Shown here in pieces: positions 1-7,996 of a DNA stretch of 64,000 bases (position 1 is the first letter of the stretch; each line of letters opens with the position of its first letter). The notes under the pieces were generated by a model that was not told where the DNA came from, searched no databases, and was given only the letters and a program-made list of their open reading frames with translations. Source of the stretch: Synergistes jonesii (GTDB taxonomy: Bacteria > Synergistota > Synergistia > Synergistales > Synergistaceae); NCBI RefSeq assembly GCF_000712295.1, contig NZ_JMKI01000031.1:160226-224225 (forward strand), given 5' to 3'. A program made the translations under genes and the position numbers.

Positions 1-414
1 GCCGCGATACTGCGCGTCCGCCTGCGCCATCTCGAAGGCTGGAATGAAGAGCGCAGGATCGTCGCCGAGCGTTACGCGGAGCTCTTCGCAGAGAATGACC
101 TTCTCGAATCCGTCACGCTTCCTGCGGAGGCGAAGGGCGGATTCCACGTCTTCCATCAGTACGTCGTCCGCGCTAAGCGCCGCGACGAGTTGCAGAAGTT
201 CCTGGCCGCGCGCGGCGTCACGACGCGCGTCTATTATCCGCTGCCGCTGCATTTGCAGCACTGCTTCTCATACCTCGGCTATAAAAAAGGAGATTTCCCC
301 GTCGCGGAGATGCTCGCCGACGAGGTCCTCGCGCTGCCGATGTTCCCTGAGCTTCTTCCGGAGGAGCAGCAGTGCGTCGTCTCCGAGATAGCGGATTTCT
401 ATCGCGGTGCATAA
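1..414 (+). CDS. DegT/DnrJ/EryC1-family aminotransferase, C-terminal part
   Basis: Only the last 137 codons are in the window; the reading frame is open from base 1 to the TAA at 412-414. Segments typical of the C-terminal half of sugar-nucleotide aminotransferases are visible: AAILRVRL near the left edge, a central FHQYVVRA, then TRVYYPLPLHLQ and LALPMFPEL near the end. These PLP enzymes transfer an amino group to keto-sugars for surface polysaccharides. The PLP lysine lies upstream, outside the window, so the substrate cannot be judged. It is a different protein from the KdnA-like family member at 7997-9175. Confidence 0.88.
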   Translation, partial: AAILRVRLRHLEGWNEERRIVAERYAELFAENDLLESVTLPAEAKGGFHVFHQYVVRAKRRDELQKFLAARGVTTRVYYPLPLHLQHCFSYLGYKKGDFPVAEMLADEVLALPMFPELLPEEQQCVVSEIADFYRGA

Positions 415-470
415 ATTTTGACTAAATTAGACTATAATAGTATTGTCTAATAAAATAGGAGGTGTCGCGG

Positions 471-1160
471 ATGTACTATCCGTTTTTTGATTCTACGATG
501 ATATTGCTTATACCTGCGCTGATTTTCTCCATGTGGGCGCAGTTCAAGGTCAAGAGCACCTTTGCGAAGTACAGCGAGGTCGGCGCGGAAAGCGGCGTCA
601 CGGCGCAGCGCGTCGGCCGCCTGCTGCTGGATATGCGCGGCCTTTCCGGCGTTCCGATCGAGCATATATCGGGGCAGCTTACGGATCACTACGACCCGCG
701 CGCGAAGGTCCTGCGCCTCTCCGACAGCGTAGAGACGAGCCGCAGCATAGCGGCGATCGGTGTAGCGGCCCACGAGGTGGGGCACGCGATACAGGACCAG
801 GAGGGCTACTCCTTCCTGCGCCTGCGCAACTCGATAGTTCCTGGCGTGCAGTTCTGCTCTACGCTGTCGATGCCGCTCTTCCTGATAGGGCTGCTGTTGG
901 GCTCGCTGAATCTGCTGAATGCGGGGATACTTCTTTTCTGCGGCGTGCTCGTCTTCCACCTTGTAACCCTTCCGGTCGAATTCGACGCGAGCGCCCGCGC
1001 GCTCAAGCTGCTCTCTGAAACGCGCACTCTGACGCAGGAGGAGCTCTCCGGAGCGAAGTCGGTGCTCGACGCCGCGGCGCTCACCTATGTCGCGGCGCTG
1101 GTGATGACCGTTTTGCAGCTCGTGAGGCTTTTGGCTCTGCGCAATTCGCGCCGCAGCTGA
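471..1160 (+). CDS. YugP-type membrane zinc metallopeptidase
   Basis: A 229-residue membrane protein of the neutral zinc metallopeptidase family (YugP). The HEVGH zinc motif is at residues 101-105, with hydrophobic segments at the N-terminus (about 8-22) and in the C-terminal half, where a long hydrophobic stretch is followed by LPVEFDAS, a conserved family segment. The ATG at 471 is chosen because AGGAGG at 457-462 stands 8 bases upstream; an in-frame GTG at 462 overlaps that site. A good -10 sequence (TATAAT, 433-438) lies just upstream but without a clear -35. The natural substrate of this family is unknown. Confidence 0.9.
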   Translation: MYYPFFDSTMILLIPALIFSMWAQFKVKSTFAKYSEVGAESGVTAQRVGRLLLDMRGLSGVPIEHISGQLTDHYDPRAKVLRLSDSVETSRSIAAIGVAAHEVGHAIQDQEGYSFLRLRNSIVPGVQFCSTLSMPLFLIGLLLGSLNLLNAGILLFCGVLVFHLVTLPVEFDASARALKLLSETRTLTQEELSGAKSVLDAAALTYVAALVMTVLQLVRLLALRNSRRS

Positions 1161-1204
1161 GGCGCCGTCGCGCTCCGGCGTGTCTCCGCCGGATAGTGTA
1201 AAAT

Positions 1205-1234
1205 AAAAGAGGCAGGCCGTTTTGCCTCTTTTTT
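1205..1234 (+). terminator. Intrinsic terminator between yugP-like gene and rsmB
   Basis: A perfect 10-bp stem (AAAAGAGGCA at 1205-1214 with TGCCTCTTTT at 1223-1232) with an 8-base loop runs into a T tract. The A-rich 5' side means it could also act on the other strand. Confidence 0.8.
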
Positions 1235-1251
1235 CGTAAGGGGTTGATTCG

Positions 1252-2571
1252 ATGAGGGGATTGGAAGCCGCTCTTTCGATATACGGCGAGGTGCAGAAGG
1301 GCGGATTCGCGTCCGAAGCGCTGCGCAAAATTTACAGCGATATAGCTCCCGGCGACCGCAAGCTCGTCGGCACGCTGGTCTACTGCACGCTGCGCCGCCA
1401 GACTCTGTGGAAGGCCGTGCTGCTCAAATACTGCAGGCGTCAGCCGCGTGCGTTGCCGCAGACGACTGCGAACGCGCTTATGATAGGCATCGCCGGGATC
1501 GCTGAGCTCAGGCACTTCGTGCTTCCCGTCCTCGTGAACGGCCTCGTGCAGGCGATAAAAAACAGCGGCGACGTCAGGGATATAGGGCTGGTGAACGCCG
1601 TGCTGCATACCGTCGCCGACGAATCTGCGGGCTTCCTCGAAAGCCTGAAGAGGAGCAGCGCGCTGCGCGACCAGGCCCTTTACTGGGGGGTCCCGGGATG
1701 GGCCGCGGCGCAGTGGTCGAAGGAGCTTTCGATAGCGGAGGCGAAAAAGCTCGTCCGCGCCGTCGGCATGAAGACGTATCTGTCGCTGCGCCTATCGCGC
1801 GGCGTGGAGAGGGAGGAGTATATAAAGCGCTATAACGCGTCGGGGCGCAGAGGATGGGCGTCCCCCTTCCTCGAATTCTCCGTCCGCACCGCGGCAAACC
1901 CGTATCCCGTAGACCTACCGGGCTTCGGCGAAGGGATGGTCATGCCGCAGAGCGAATCCTCGATGCTCGCCGCGGATCTGCTCGCGGGCTATGCGAAGGG
2001 CGGAAGGATTCTCGACATGTGCTGCGGGCGCGGCGTAAAGACCGGGCAGCTCGCCGACACGATGCCCGGCGCGCGCATCGAGGCGTGGGACCTCTCTGAG
2101 AAAAAGATAAACGCAGCGCGCTTTGAAGTAGTTAGAATGAAAGCGGAGAGCCGCGTCGAGTTCAAGAGCGGCGACGCGCTCGAACTCGTCCCGGACGAAG
2201 AGCCCGACGCGATACTGCTCGACGCTCCCTGCTCCGGAAGCGGGACCTGGGGACGTCATCCCGAAAGCAAATGGCGCATGTCGCCCGAACAGATACAGAA
2301 GAACGGCGATCTGCAAAGAAAGCTGCTCGAACGCGCCGCGTCTCTGCTGAAGCCCGGGGGCTTCCTGCTTTACAGTACTTGCAGCCTCTTCCGCGAAGAG
2401 AACGAAAAGGTCGTCGCGGACGTGATGGGGCGCCATCCGGAGCTGCTTGAGATGCCGCACCTGAGAAACGCCGCGTTCATGAACAAGGGCAAGCCGTACG
2501 GCACCGTCATTTTCCCGGCGCTGCCGTGGGTGGACGGTTTTTATACGGCGCTTCTCACGAAGAGAAAATAG
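1252..2571 (+). CDS. rsmB: 16S rRNA m5C967 methyltransferase RsmB (Sun/Fmu)
   Basis: 439 residues with the RsmB layout: an N-terminal NusB-like RNA-binding domain (about 1-140), then a Rossmann SAM-dependent methyltransferase domain. Visible motifs are the SAM loop LDMCCGRG (254-261), DAPCSGSG (324-331) with the cysteine that helps release product, and YSTCS (374-378) with the catalytic Cys377. The family methylates cytosine 967 of 16S rRNA before the 30S subunit is assembled. The ATG at 1252 follows a GGGG-type ribosome site. The PASTA gene starts 12 bases after the stop, so the two are probably co-transcribed. Confidence 0.93.
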   Translation: MRGLEAALSIYGEVQKGGFASEALRKIYSDIAPGDRKLVGTLVYCTLRRQTLWKAVLLKYCRRQPRALPQTTANALMIGIAGIAELRHFVLPVLVNGLVQAIKNSGDVRDIGLVNAVLHTVADESAGFLESLKRSSALRDQALYWGVPGWAAAQWSKELSIAEAKKLVRAVGMKTYLSLRLSRGVEREEYIKRYNASGRRGWASPFLEFSVRTAANPYPVDLPGFGEGMVMPQSESSMLAADLLAGYAKGGRILDMCCGRGVKTGQLADTMPGARIEAWDLSEKKINAARFEVVRMKAESRVEFKSGDALELVPDEEPDAILLDAPCSGSGTWGRHPESKWRMSPEQIQKNGDLQRKLLERAASLLKPGGFLLYSTCSLFREENEKVVADVMGRHPELLEMPHLRNAAFMNKGKPYGTVIFPALPWVDGFYTALLTKRK

Positions 2572-2582
2572 GAGGCAGGCTA

Positions 2583-3785
2583 ATGGGAAAGTTCCACCGT
2601 TGGGGAATGATATTTGCGTTTCTTGTGATTATCGGCTGCGCTTACATCGGCATAAGGATGGTCTTCGTGGAGGATAAGGACTCCGAGGTGCCGTCGGTTA
2701 CGGGAATGCAGATCGTAGACGCGGTCGACGCGCTTCAGGAGAAGGGGCTGCTCGCCAAGGTCGATAAGGTGGACTCGGCGCTGCCGGCCGATACCGTCGT
2801 TTCGCAGAACCTGCAGGCGGGAGAAAAGGTTTCGCGCGGAAAGGTCGTCCTCCTGCGCGTCAGCAAGGGAGGCGCGATACTGCCTATACCCGACGTGCGC
2901 GGGATGAAGTTTGAAGATGGGGTCAAAAAGCTCAGCGAATCCGGCTTCAAGGTCGATAAGATAAAGCGCGTCACGGACAAGCTGAAGCCCTCCGGGACGA
3001 TAATAGCCCAGAACCCGTCGTCGCCGCAGAAGGTAGCGGCGAGCTGCATGGTCAGCCTGCTCGTAAGCAGCGGAGTGAACGGGGAAAGCCCCTTCGTCGT
3101 GATACCGGAGCTTCGCGGGAACGACAGAAACACCGCCGTCGATATGATAGAACAGCTTGGGCTCCGCCTCGGACAGACGGCCGAGGCCCCGTCGTCGTCG
3201 GTGCCCGCCGGGAGCGTGCTCGCCTCGCGCCCGAAGAGCGGCACGAAGGTGCCGGCCGGCTCCGCGGTGAACCTGACCTTCGCGAGGACCCCGATCGCCT
3301 CCGAGCTCGCCGACGACGTTCCGCCTCAGCAGGACAATGATAAAGAACGCGCCGAAGCGGTGCGCCGCGTCGTGATAAAGGAGACGGAACCGACGACGAT
3401 ACCGTCGAAGCTCCCGGAGGTGAAGGAGCAGGAGACGAAGGTCGCGGGGGCGGAGAGAAGAGGCGAGACGAAGGAAGAAAAGAATGAGGAGCCCGTAAAG
3501 GAGACGGTGAAGGCCGAAGCTCCAAAGGAAGCGCCGCGGGCCCAGAAGCCGGCGCAGCCGCCCGCTTCTGCGGCGAAGCTCGCGAAGGTGCGCTATCAGG
3601 TCCCGCCGCTCACGAGGCCCCTTTCGCTTAAAATCGAGATGACCGACGAGATGGGGACGCGCGTGCTTAAGGACGGCACAGCGAAGAGCGGCGAATATAT
3701 TTCGATGAACGTTCCTTACAGCGGAGAAGCGCGCATAACGATATTCCTGGGCGGTGACTTCGTATGGCAGGATCGCTACAATTGA
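2583..3785 (+). CDS. PASTA-domain single-pass membrane protein
   Basis: 400 residues: a short cytoplasmic start, one transmembrane segment (about 8-26), three consecutive PASTA domains (about 33-100, 102-168, 175-240), a low-complexity Lys/Glu/Pro-rich linker (about 245-340) and a C-terminal domain of about 60 residues. PASTA repeats bind peptidoglycan or beta-lactams in other proteins. There is no kinase or transpeptidase domain, so a structural or sensing role at the wall is inferred. The ATG at 2583 follows GGAGG with proper spacing. The 3' end overlaps rpe by 22 bases. Confidence 0.85.
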   Translation: MGKFHRWGMIFAFLVIIGCAYIGIRMVFVEDKDSEVPSVTGMQIVDAVDALQEKGLLAKVDKVDSALPADTVVSQNLQAGEKVSRGKVVLLRVSKGGAILPIPDVRGMKFEDGVKKLSESGFKVDKIKRVTDKLKPSGTIIAQNPSSPQKVAASCMVSLLVSSGVNGESPFVVIPELRGNDRNTAVDMIEQLGLRLGQTAEAPSSSVPAGSVLASRPKSGTKVPAGSAVNLTFARTPIASELADDVPPQQDNDKERAEAVRRVVIKETEPTTIPSKLPEVKEQETKVAGAERRGETKEEKNEEPVKETVKAEAPKEAPRAQKPAQPPASAAKLAKVRYQVPPLTRPLSLKIEMTDEMGTRVLKDGTAKSGEYISMNVPYSGEARITIFLGGDFVWQDRYN

Positions 3786-4456
3786 AGAAGAGCGGCGGGA
3801 TTTTGATCGCCCCGTCGCTCCTTTCGGCGGACATACTCAACATGGAGCGGCACATAGAGGCGCTCGAGGGCGAGGCCGACTGGCTGCACGTGGATATAAT
3901 GGACGGGCATTTCGTGCCGAACCTTTCCTACGGGCCGGCGCTCGTCAAGGCGCTGCGCAGAAAATATCCCGGCGCGTTCCTCGACGTGCATATAATGGTC
4001 GAGCCGGCGGAGGATTTCCTCGATATGTTCATCTCGGCCGGAGCGTCGCTGATAGCGCTCCATATCGAAGCGGCGAAGCACATCTACCGCGCGCTGCAGA
4101 AGATCAAGGACGCCGGGCTCTACGCCGGCGTCGCGCTGGATCCGGGGACGTCGGAGGAGCTGCTCGCGCCCGTTATGCATATGACGGACCTCATCCTTGT
4201 GATGTCGGTCAACCCGGGCTATGGCGGGCAGTCCTTCATCGCCGAGACGCTGAATAAGACGCGCGCGCTGTCGGAGTTGCGCCGCGAACGCGGATTTAAC
4301 TATCTTATCGAAATGGACGGCGGAGCCGGGCCAAAAAATATCGCGCAGATCGCCGAAGCCGGCTGCGACGTCGTCGTCGCCGGCAGCGCCGTTTTCGGAC
4401 ATCCGTCGCCGGCGTCTGTGATAAGGGAGATGCGCAGACTCGCCCGAAGGAGGTAA
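3764..4456 (+). CDS. rpe: Ribulose-phosphate 3-epimerase
   Basis: 230 residues forming a complete TIM-barrel epimerase that interconverts ribulose-5-phosphate and xylulose-5-phosphate. Family signatures are IAPSLLSAD near the start, HVDIMDGHFVPN (metal and catalytic Asp/His), HIMVEP, the VNPGYGGQ phosphate loop and the EMDGG segment containing the second catalytic Asp. The start overlaps the PASTA gene and has only a weak ribosome site, which suggests translational coupling. The stop abuts the rodZ-like gene. Confidence 0.93.
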   Translation: MAGSLQLKKSGGILIAPSLLSADILNMERHIEALEGEADWLHVDIMDGHFVPNLSYGPALVKALRRKYPGAFLDVHIMVEPAEDFLDMFISAGASLIALHIEAAKHIYRALQKIKDAGLYAGVALDPGTSEELLAPVMHMTDLILVMSVNPGYGGQSFIAETLNKTRALSELRRERGFNYLIEMDGGAGPKNIAQIAEAGCDVVVAGSAVFGHPSPASVIREMRRLARRR

Positions 4457-4461
4457 TGTTC

Positions 4462-5403
4462 ATGGCGGCTGAGGTCAAGACCTCGCAGAAGGAAGATCAC
4501 GAAACGAATATAAAAGAAACGGCCAAAGAGCTCGGAGGCAAGCTTCGCGAACTGAGAGAAGCGCAGGGATTGACGTTTGAAGACGTCCGCGCCGCGATAA
4601 AGATACAGAAAAAATATATCGAAGCGATAGAAGAGGGAAATAGCGACATCATACCGAGGGGGCCTTTCTGCCGCAGCTTTATGAAGCAGTACTGCGAATA
4701 CCTCAGAGCGGAAGACCTGTGGGCGCGCTACGGACCCCTCCTTAAAAATATAAACAGCGCCGCGAACGCGCGCCCCGGCGATAGGAGCGTGCGGGCCGGC
4801 ATCGCAGCCAAGGAGCCCTACAGGCGTCCTTCCGCGCTCAAGATATGCATCCCGATAGCGATGGCGCTTTCGATAGTCGCCGCCGCGTGGATAACGTGGC
4901 AGTACCGCGGCGAGATAACCAACGAGGCCACTACGCCGCTGCAAGGCGGGACGGCGGCAGTCACGGAGGAAAGCTCGCAGGACGCCGCCGCGCCGGCAGC
5001 GCTTTCGCAGGATGCGGCGCCGGCCTCCGCCGAGCCGTCGATAGACCTCGGCTGGATGGACGGCAAGGCGCAGCCTCGGCCCGCGCAAGCCCCGGCGCCG
5101 GCCGGCGCAGAGGCGAAGGCGAGCGTGCCCGTGAACGCGGCGCCGACGCTCGTAGTGAAGGCCAAGGGCGTCGTATGGGTAAAATTTTCCATCGGCGGCA
5201 GGGTGCTCTTCGAGGGGTTGATGAAGCGGGGGGAGAGCCGCGCCTTCTCTCCCGCGGGAGACGAGCCGCTGCGCGTGAGGTACGGCAACCCGGCCAAGAC
5301 CGCGATATCCTGGGCCGGCGGAGAAGAAACCCCGGCCGGGCCGGACGCCAGGCCCTTCACGAGATATTACCGCTCGGACGGCGGCGTATCGGACGAGAGA
5401 TAA
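4462..5403 (+). CDS. rodZ: RodZ-like helix-turn-helix membrane protein
   Basis: 313 residues with the RodZ layout: an N-terminal cytoplasmic helix-turn-helix domain (about 20-85, typical LRELREAQGLTFEDV start), one transmembrane helix around 130-150, an Ala/Pro-rich periplasmic linker, and a C-terminal beta domain (DUF4115-like, from about 230). RodZ links MreB to the wall machinery and sets rod shape. ATG 4462 is preferred to ATG 4456 because AAGGAGG (4447-4453) lies 8 bases from the former and only 2 from the latter. The symbol is by family resemblance. Confidence 0.8.
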   Translation: MAAEVKTSQKEDHETNIKETAKELGGKLRELREAQGLTFEDVRAAIKIQKKYIEAIEEGNSDIIPRGPFCRSFMKQYCEYLRAEDLWARYGPLLKNINSAANARPGDRSVRAGIAAKEPYRRPSALKICIPIAMALSIVAAAWITWQYRGEITNEATTPLQGGTAAVTEESSQDAAAPAALSQDAAPASAEPSIDLGWMDGKAQPRPAQAPAPAGAEAKASVPVNAAPTLVVKAKGVVWVKFSIGGRVLFEGLMKRGESRAFSPAGDEPLRVRYGNPAKTAISWAGGEETPAGPDARPFTRYYRSDGGVSDER

Positions 5404-5431
5404 TTCGGCGCAAGGCGCGCCTGGATGATTC

Positions 5432-5440
5432 TGTTATAAT
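5432..5440 (+). promoter_or_regulatory. Extended -10 promoter element
   Basis: TGTTATAAT is a perfect TGn-TATAAT extended -10 located 30 bases before the start of the small secreted protein. No convincing -35 is seen, which is usual for extended -10 promoters. Confidence 0.5.
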
Positions 5441-5470
5441 AACGAGACTAAAACGCATGGAGGTTTAACG

Positions 5471-5833
5471 ATGAAAAAATTCACGGCGGCTCTGCTTATC
5501 ATTCTGTGCTTTGCGTCGGCGTCGTTCGCGGCCTTCAGCAAAAGGGGATACGTGCCGGACGGCGATCCGATCCGCTACGCGGGGCTCAAGGTCACGTCGG
5601 AGGGCGTGAGCGTCACTCTGCTGAACAAGGGGGAGAGGCCGGTCGTCTTCAACGCCGCCATCGTCTTCATCGGCGAGAAGCGCAGGGAGGTCGGCGACGT
5701 CTACATCGAGAAGACGACGATCGAGCCCGGCGGCGAGGCGGTCTTTCGCAATCTCTTCCTGAAGGGCGACTACAAGGAGTGCCGGAAAGCCGAATCTCTG
5801 CGCTGGACGATATATTCGCTTGAGACCATGTAG
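5471..5833 (+). CDS. Small secreted protein of unknown function
   Basis: 120 residues with a clear cleavable signal peptide (Lys-Lys, hydrophobic core, cleavage near AFA/FS at residues 20-22). The mature ~100-residue part is predicted to be a beta-sandwich: it alternates short strands and contains LLNKGERPVVFNAAIVF and PGGEAVFRN, which recall small immunoglobulin-like domains. I do not recognise a family. TGGAGG sits 6 bases before the ATG. It is followed by a strong terminator, so it is probably the end of its transcript. Confidence 0.75.
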   Translation: MKKFTAALLIILCFASASFAAFSKRGYVPDGDPIRYAGLKVTSEGVSVTLLNKGERPVVFNAAIVFIGEKRREVGDVYIEKTTIEPGGEAVFRNLFLKGDYKECRKAESLRWTIYSLETM

Positions 5834-5857
5834 CGGCGCGGAAAGAAAAAATTTGCG

Positions 5858-5899
5858 GCGCGGCCGGACGGGGCGGAACCGTTCGGCCGCGCTTTTCTT
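5858..5899 (+). terminator. Strong intrinsic terminator
   Basis: A 14-bp GC-rich stem (5858-5871 with 5879-5892, one G-T pair) and a 7-base loop, followed by TTTTCTT. It ends the upstream transcript before kdsB. Confidence 0.88.
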
Positions 5900-5965
5900 A
5901 TCGCCGCCTGCTTCCACGCTCCGCCGGCGTAAATGATTCCCCCCCTGTGAGGACCGTCAAAAAAT

Positions 5966-5994
5966 TTGACAAAAGGAAACTTTTGGTGTAGCCT
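5966..5994 (+). promoter_or_regulatory. Candidate promoter for the kdsB-kdnB-kdnA set
   Basis: TTGACA at 5966-5971 with TAGCCT at 5989-5994, spacing 17. The -35 is perfect and the -10 weak. It lies between the terminator and kdsB, leaving a leader of about 80 bases. Confidence 0.5.
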
Positions 5995-6080
5995 CTGCAT
6001 CTAACCAAAAATCGGCAGCCGATAAAGCCGCGCACGCGGCCATACACTGCATAGGCCGCCGTGCAAGGAGGGTTAGAGGG

Positions 6081-6806
6081 ATGAAGACCCTTGCAGTGAT
6101 TCCAGCAAGATATTCCAGCACAAGGCTGCCCGGCAAGCCGCTTGTAGAAATTGCCGGCGTTCCTCTCGTTCTGCGCGTCCTGAACAACGTCCGCTCCTGT
6201 CCCTCTGTCGACCGCGTCATAGTCGCGACCGACGACGAACGAATCGCGGAGGTCGTCGCGCGCGGCGGCGGCGAGGCGCTGATGACGCCGTCCGAGCTTC
6301 CGAGCGGCGGCGACCGCGTCGCCTATGCCGCTAAGAGGATCGAAGCGGATTACGTTTTGAACGTCCAGGTGGACGATCCGCTCGTCGGCGCGGATATGAT
6401 AGACTCCCTCGTGGCGGCGCTCGACGCGGACCGCTCGGTAATGCTCGCCCTCCTGGTGAAGAGGATCGAAAATTCCGAAGAGGTCGCCGCGCCGAACGTG
6501 GTCAAGGCCGTTTTCGACGGCGGCGGGCGCGCGATGTATTTCAGCCGCTCGCCTATACCTTATCCGCGGAACGAGGGCGGCGTATGGTACAAGCATATCG
6601 GCCCCTACGGCTGGCGGCGCGATTTCCTCTTGGAATTCGCCGCTATGGAACAGACGCCGCTCGAAAAGGCGGAGAGCCTCGAAATGCTCCGCGTCATAGA
6701 GCGCGGGCGCTCGATAAAGTGCGTCGAGGCCGCGCGCGATACCATCGAGATAGACACGCCCGAGGATCTGACGAGAATCGAAAAATATTTTCGCCGCGGA
6801 TTTTGA
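6081..6806 (+). CDS. kdsB: KdsB-family cytidylyltransferase (probably CMP-Kdo8N synthetase)
   Basis: 241 residues. The N-terminal CTP-binding signature IPARYSSTRLPGKPL (7-21) identifies 3-deoxy-manno-octulosonate cytidylyltransferase, which activates Kdo as CMP-Kdo for LPS assembly. The conserved NVQGDEP motif is NVQVDDP here (94-100), with Val in place of Gly and Asp in place of Glu. The next two genes encode KdnB- and KdnA-like enzymes that make 8-amino-Kdo, so the likely substrate is Kdo8N, as for the KdsB of Shewanella; that part is inference. The ATG follows AAGGAGGG. Confidence 0.87.
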   Translation: MKTLAVIPARYSSTRLPGKPLVEIAGVPLVLRVLNNVRSCPSVDRVIVATDDERIAEVVARGGGEALMTPSELPSGGDRVAYAAKRIEADYVLNVQVDDPLVGADMIDSLVAALDADRSVMLALLVKRIENSEEVAAPNVVKAVFDGGGRAMYFSRSPIPYPRNEGGVWYKHIGPYGWRRDFLLEFAAMEQTPLEKAESLEMLRVIERGRSIKCVEAARDTIEIDTPEDLTRIEKYFRRGF

Positions 6807-6871
6807 TTCGCGGCCGTCCGAGCTGCGGACGCGCCGCTCTGCGGCGGCTTTAAAGAAATGGGGAAATTTTT

Positions 6872-7990
6872 ATGATCAGGATAGCCGAAGATATAAAAAG
6901 TTTTACAGAAATGCAGCCCTTCTGGCGCGTCGAGCTGCCGACGGAGGTGGTTTTTTCCGGCGACGGAGTGCGTGAGCTCCTTGCGAAGCTTAGGGAGCGC
7001 GGGAGGCGCGCCTTCTTCGTCGTCGACTCCGCGCTGAAGGAGCAGCCGCGTTTCGCGCCGCTCTTCGCGCAGAAAAACCTTTTCGAGTTCGACGCGACCT
7101 CCTCCGAGCCGCGCACCTCCGACGTCGATTCTCTGCGCGCGGAGATTCGGGAGCTGGCGGAGCAGCCGGACACGCTCGTCGGAGTGGGGGGCGGCGCGGC
7201 GATGGACCTCGCGAAGGCGACGGCCGTTTGTCTCGCAAACCCACGTCCGGCGCAGTGCTATCAGGGCTTCGACATGGAGATGAACAAGGGCGCGGACGTC
7301 TGGACGATGCCGGCGCTCATCGGCACCGGCGCGGAGGTCACGCCTATCGCCGTGCTGCGCGGGCCGGAGAGGAAGCTCGGCATAAACAACCGCTACGTGC
7401 AGGCGGAGCTCGCGGTGATCGACCCGGAGCTGTCGAGGGACGCGCCGCATTTCAACAGGTTTTTCACGATGCTCGACAGCTATTTCCACCACTGCGAGAT
7501 ATTGGCGAGCAAGACGAGCGCGGCGGACGCCAAGGCCGATTCGCAGGAGGGCGTAGAGCTCGCGCGCCACGTCCTTTCGCACGACCTGAGCCGCTACAGC
7601 GCGGAGCTCGCGATTAAGTCCGCGGCGGCCTCCCTGCTCGGCGGGAGCAGCTCCGTCACGGGACGAGTCGGCGCGGCTCACGCTATCTCCTACGGCCTCA
7701 GCAACTGCGCGCCGCGTCTGCCGCACAGCGTCGCGGTGACGATCTCGATGTGCGCGCTCGAAGACGTTTACCCTGCGGGCTGCGCGGAGACGAAGGGCTT
7801 TCTCGCCGCGAACGGCTTTCCCGTGCCGCGCGCGTCGAACTACGGCGTCACGCGCTTGGATATAGAGAAGATGACGCGCAGCGTGCTCGGCATGGGAAAG
7901 CTGTGGCGCAGCTGCTTTGGAGAAAATTGGCGCGCTGCGGCCGCGCGCGGCTGGATAGAAGATGTTTACAAAAGAATAGTCAAGGGGTGA
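6872..7990 (+). CDS. kdnB: KdnB-like iron alcohol dehydrogenase, Kdo 8-oxidase
   Basis: 372 residues of the iron-containing alcohol dehydrogenase family. Visible are the nucleotide-binding GVGGGAAMD (104-112) and the metal ligands in the family pattern Asp202-x3-His206, His270 and His285. In Shewanella, KdnB oxidises C8 of Kdo and KdnA then transaminates it. The immediate partner downstream (6 bases away) is a KdnA homologue and the gene upstream a CMP-Kdo synthetase. This context supports the KdnB call over a fermentative alcohol dehydrogenase. The sequence also lacks the extra aldehyde domain of such enzymes. Confidence 0.8.
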   Translation: MIRIAEDIKSFTEMQPFWRVELPTEVVFSGDGVRELLAKLRERGRRAFFVVDSALKEQPRFAPLFAQKNLFEFDATSSEPRTSDVDSLRAEIRELAEQPDTLVGVGGGAAMDLAKATAVCLANPRPAQCYQGFDMEMNKGADVWTMPALIGTGAEVTPIAVLRGPERKLGINNRYVQAELAVIDPELSRDAPHFNRFFTMLDSYFHHCEILASKTSAADAKADSQEGVELARHVLSHDLSRYSAELAIKSAAASLLGGSSSVTGRVGAAHAISYGLSNCAPRLPHSVAVTISMCALEDVYPAGCAETKGFLAANGFPVPRASNYGVTRLDIEKMTRSVLGMGKLWRSCFGENWRAAAARGWIEDVYKRIVKG

Positions 7991-7996
7991 CGCAGA

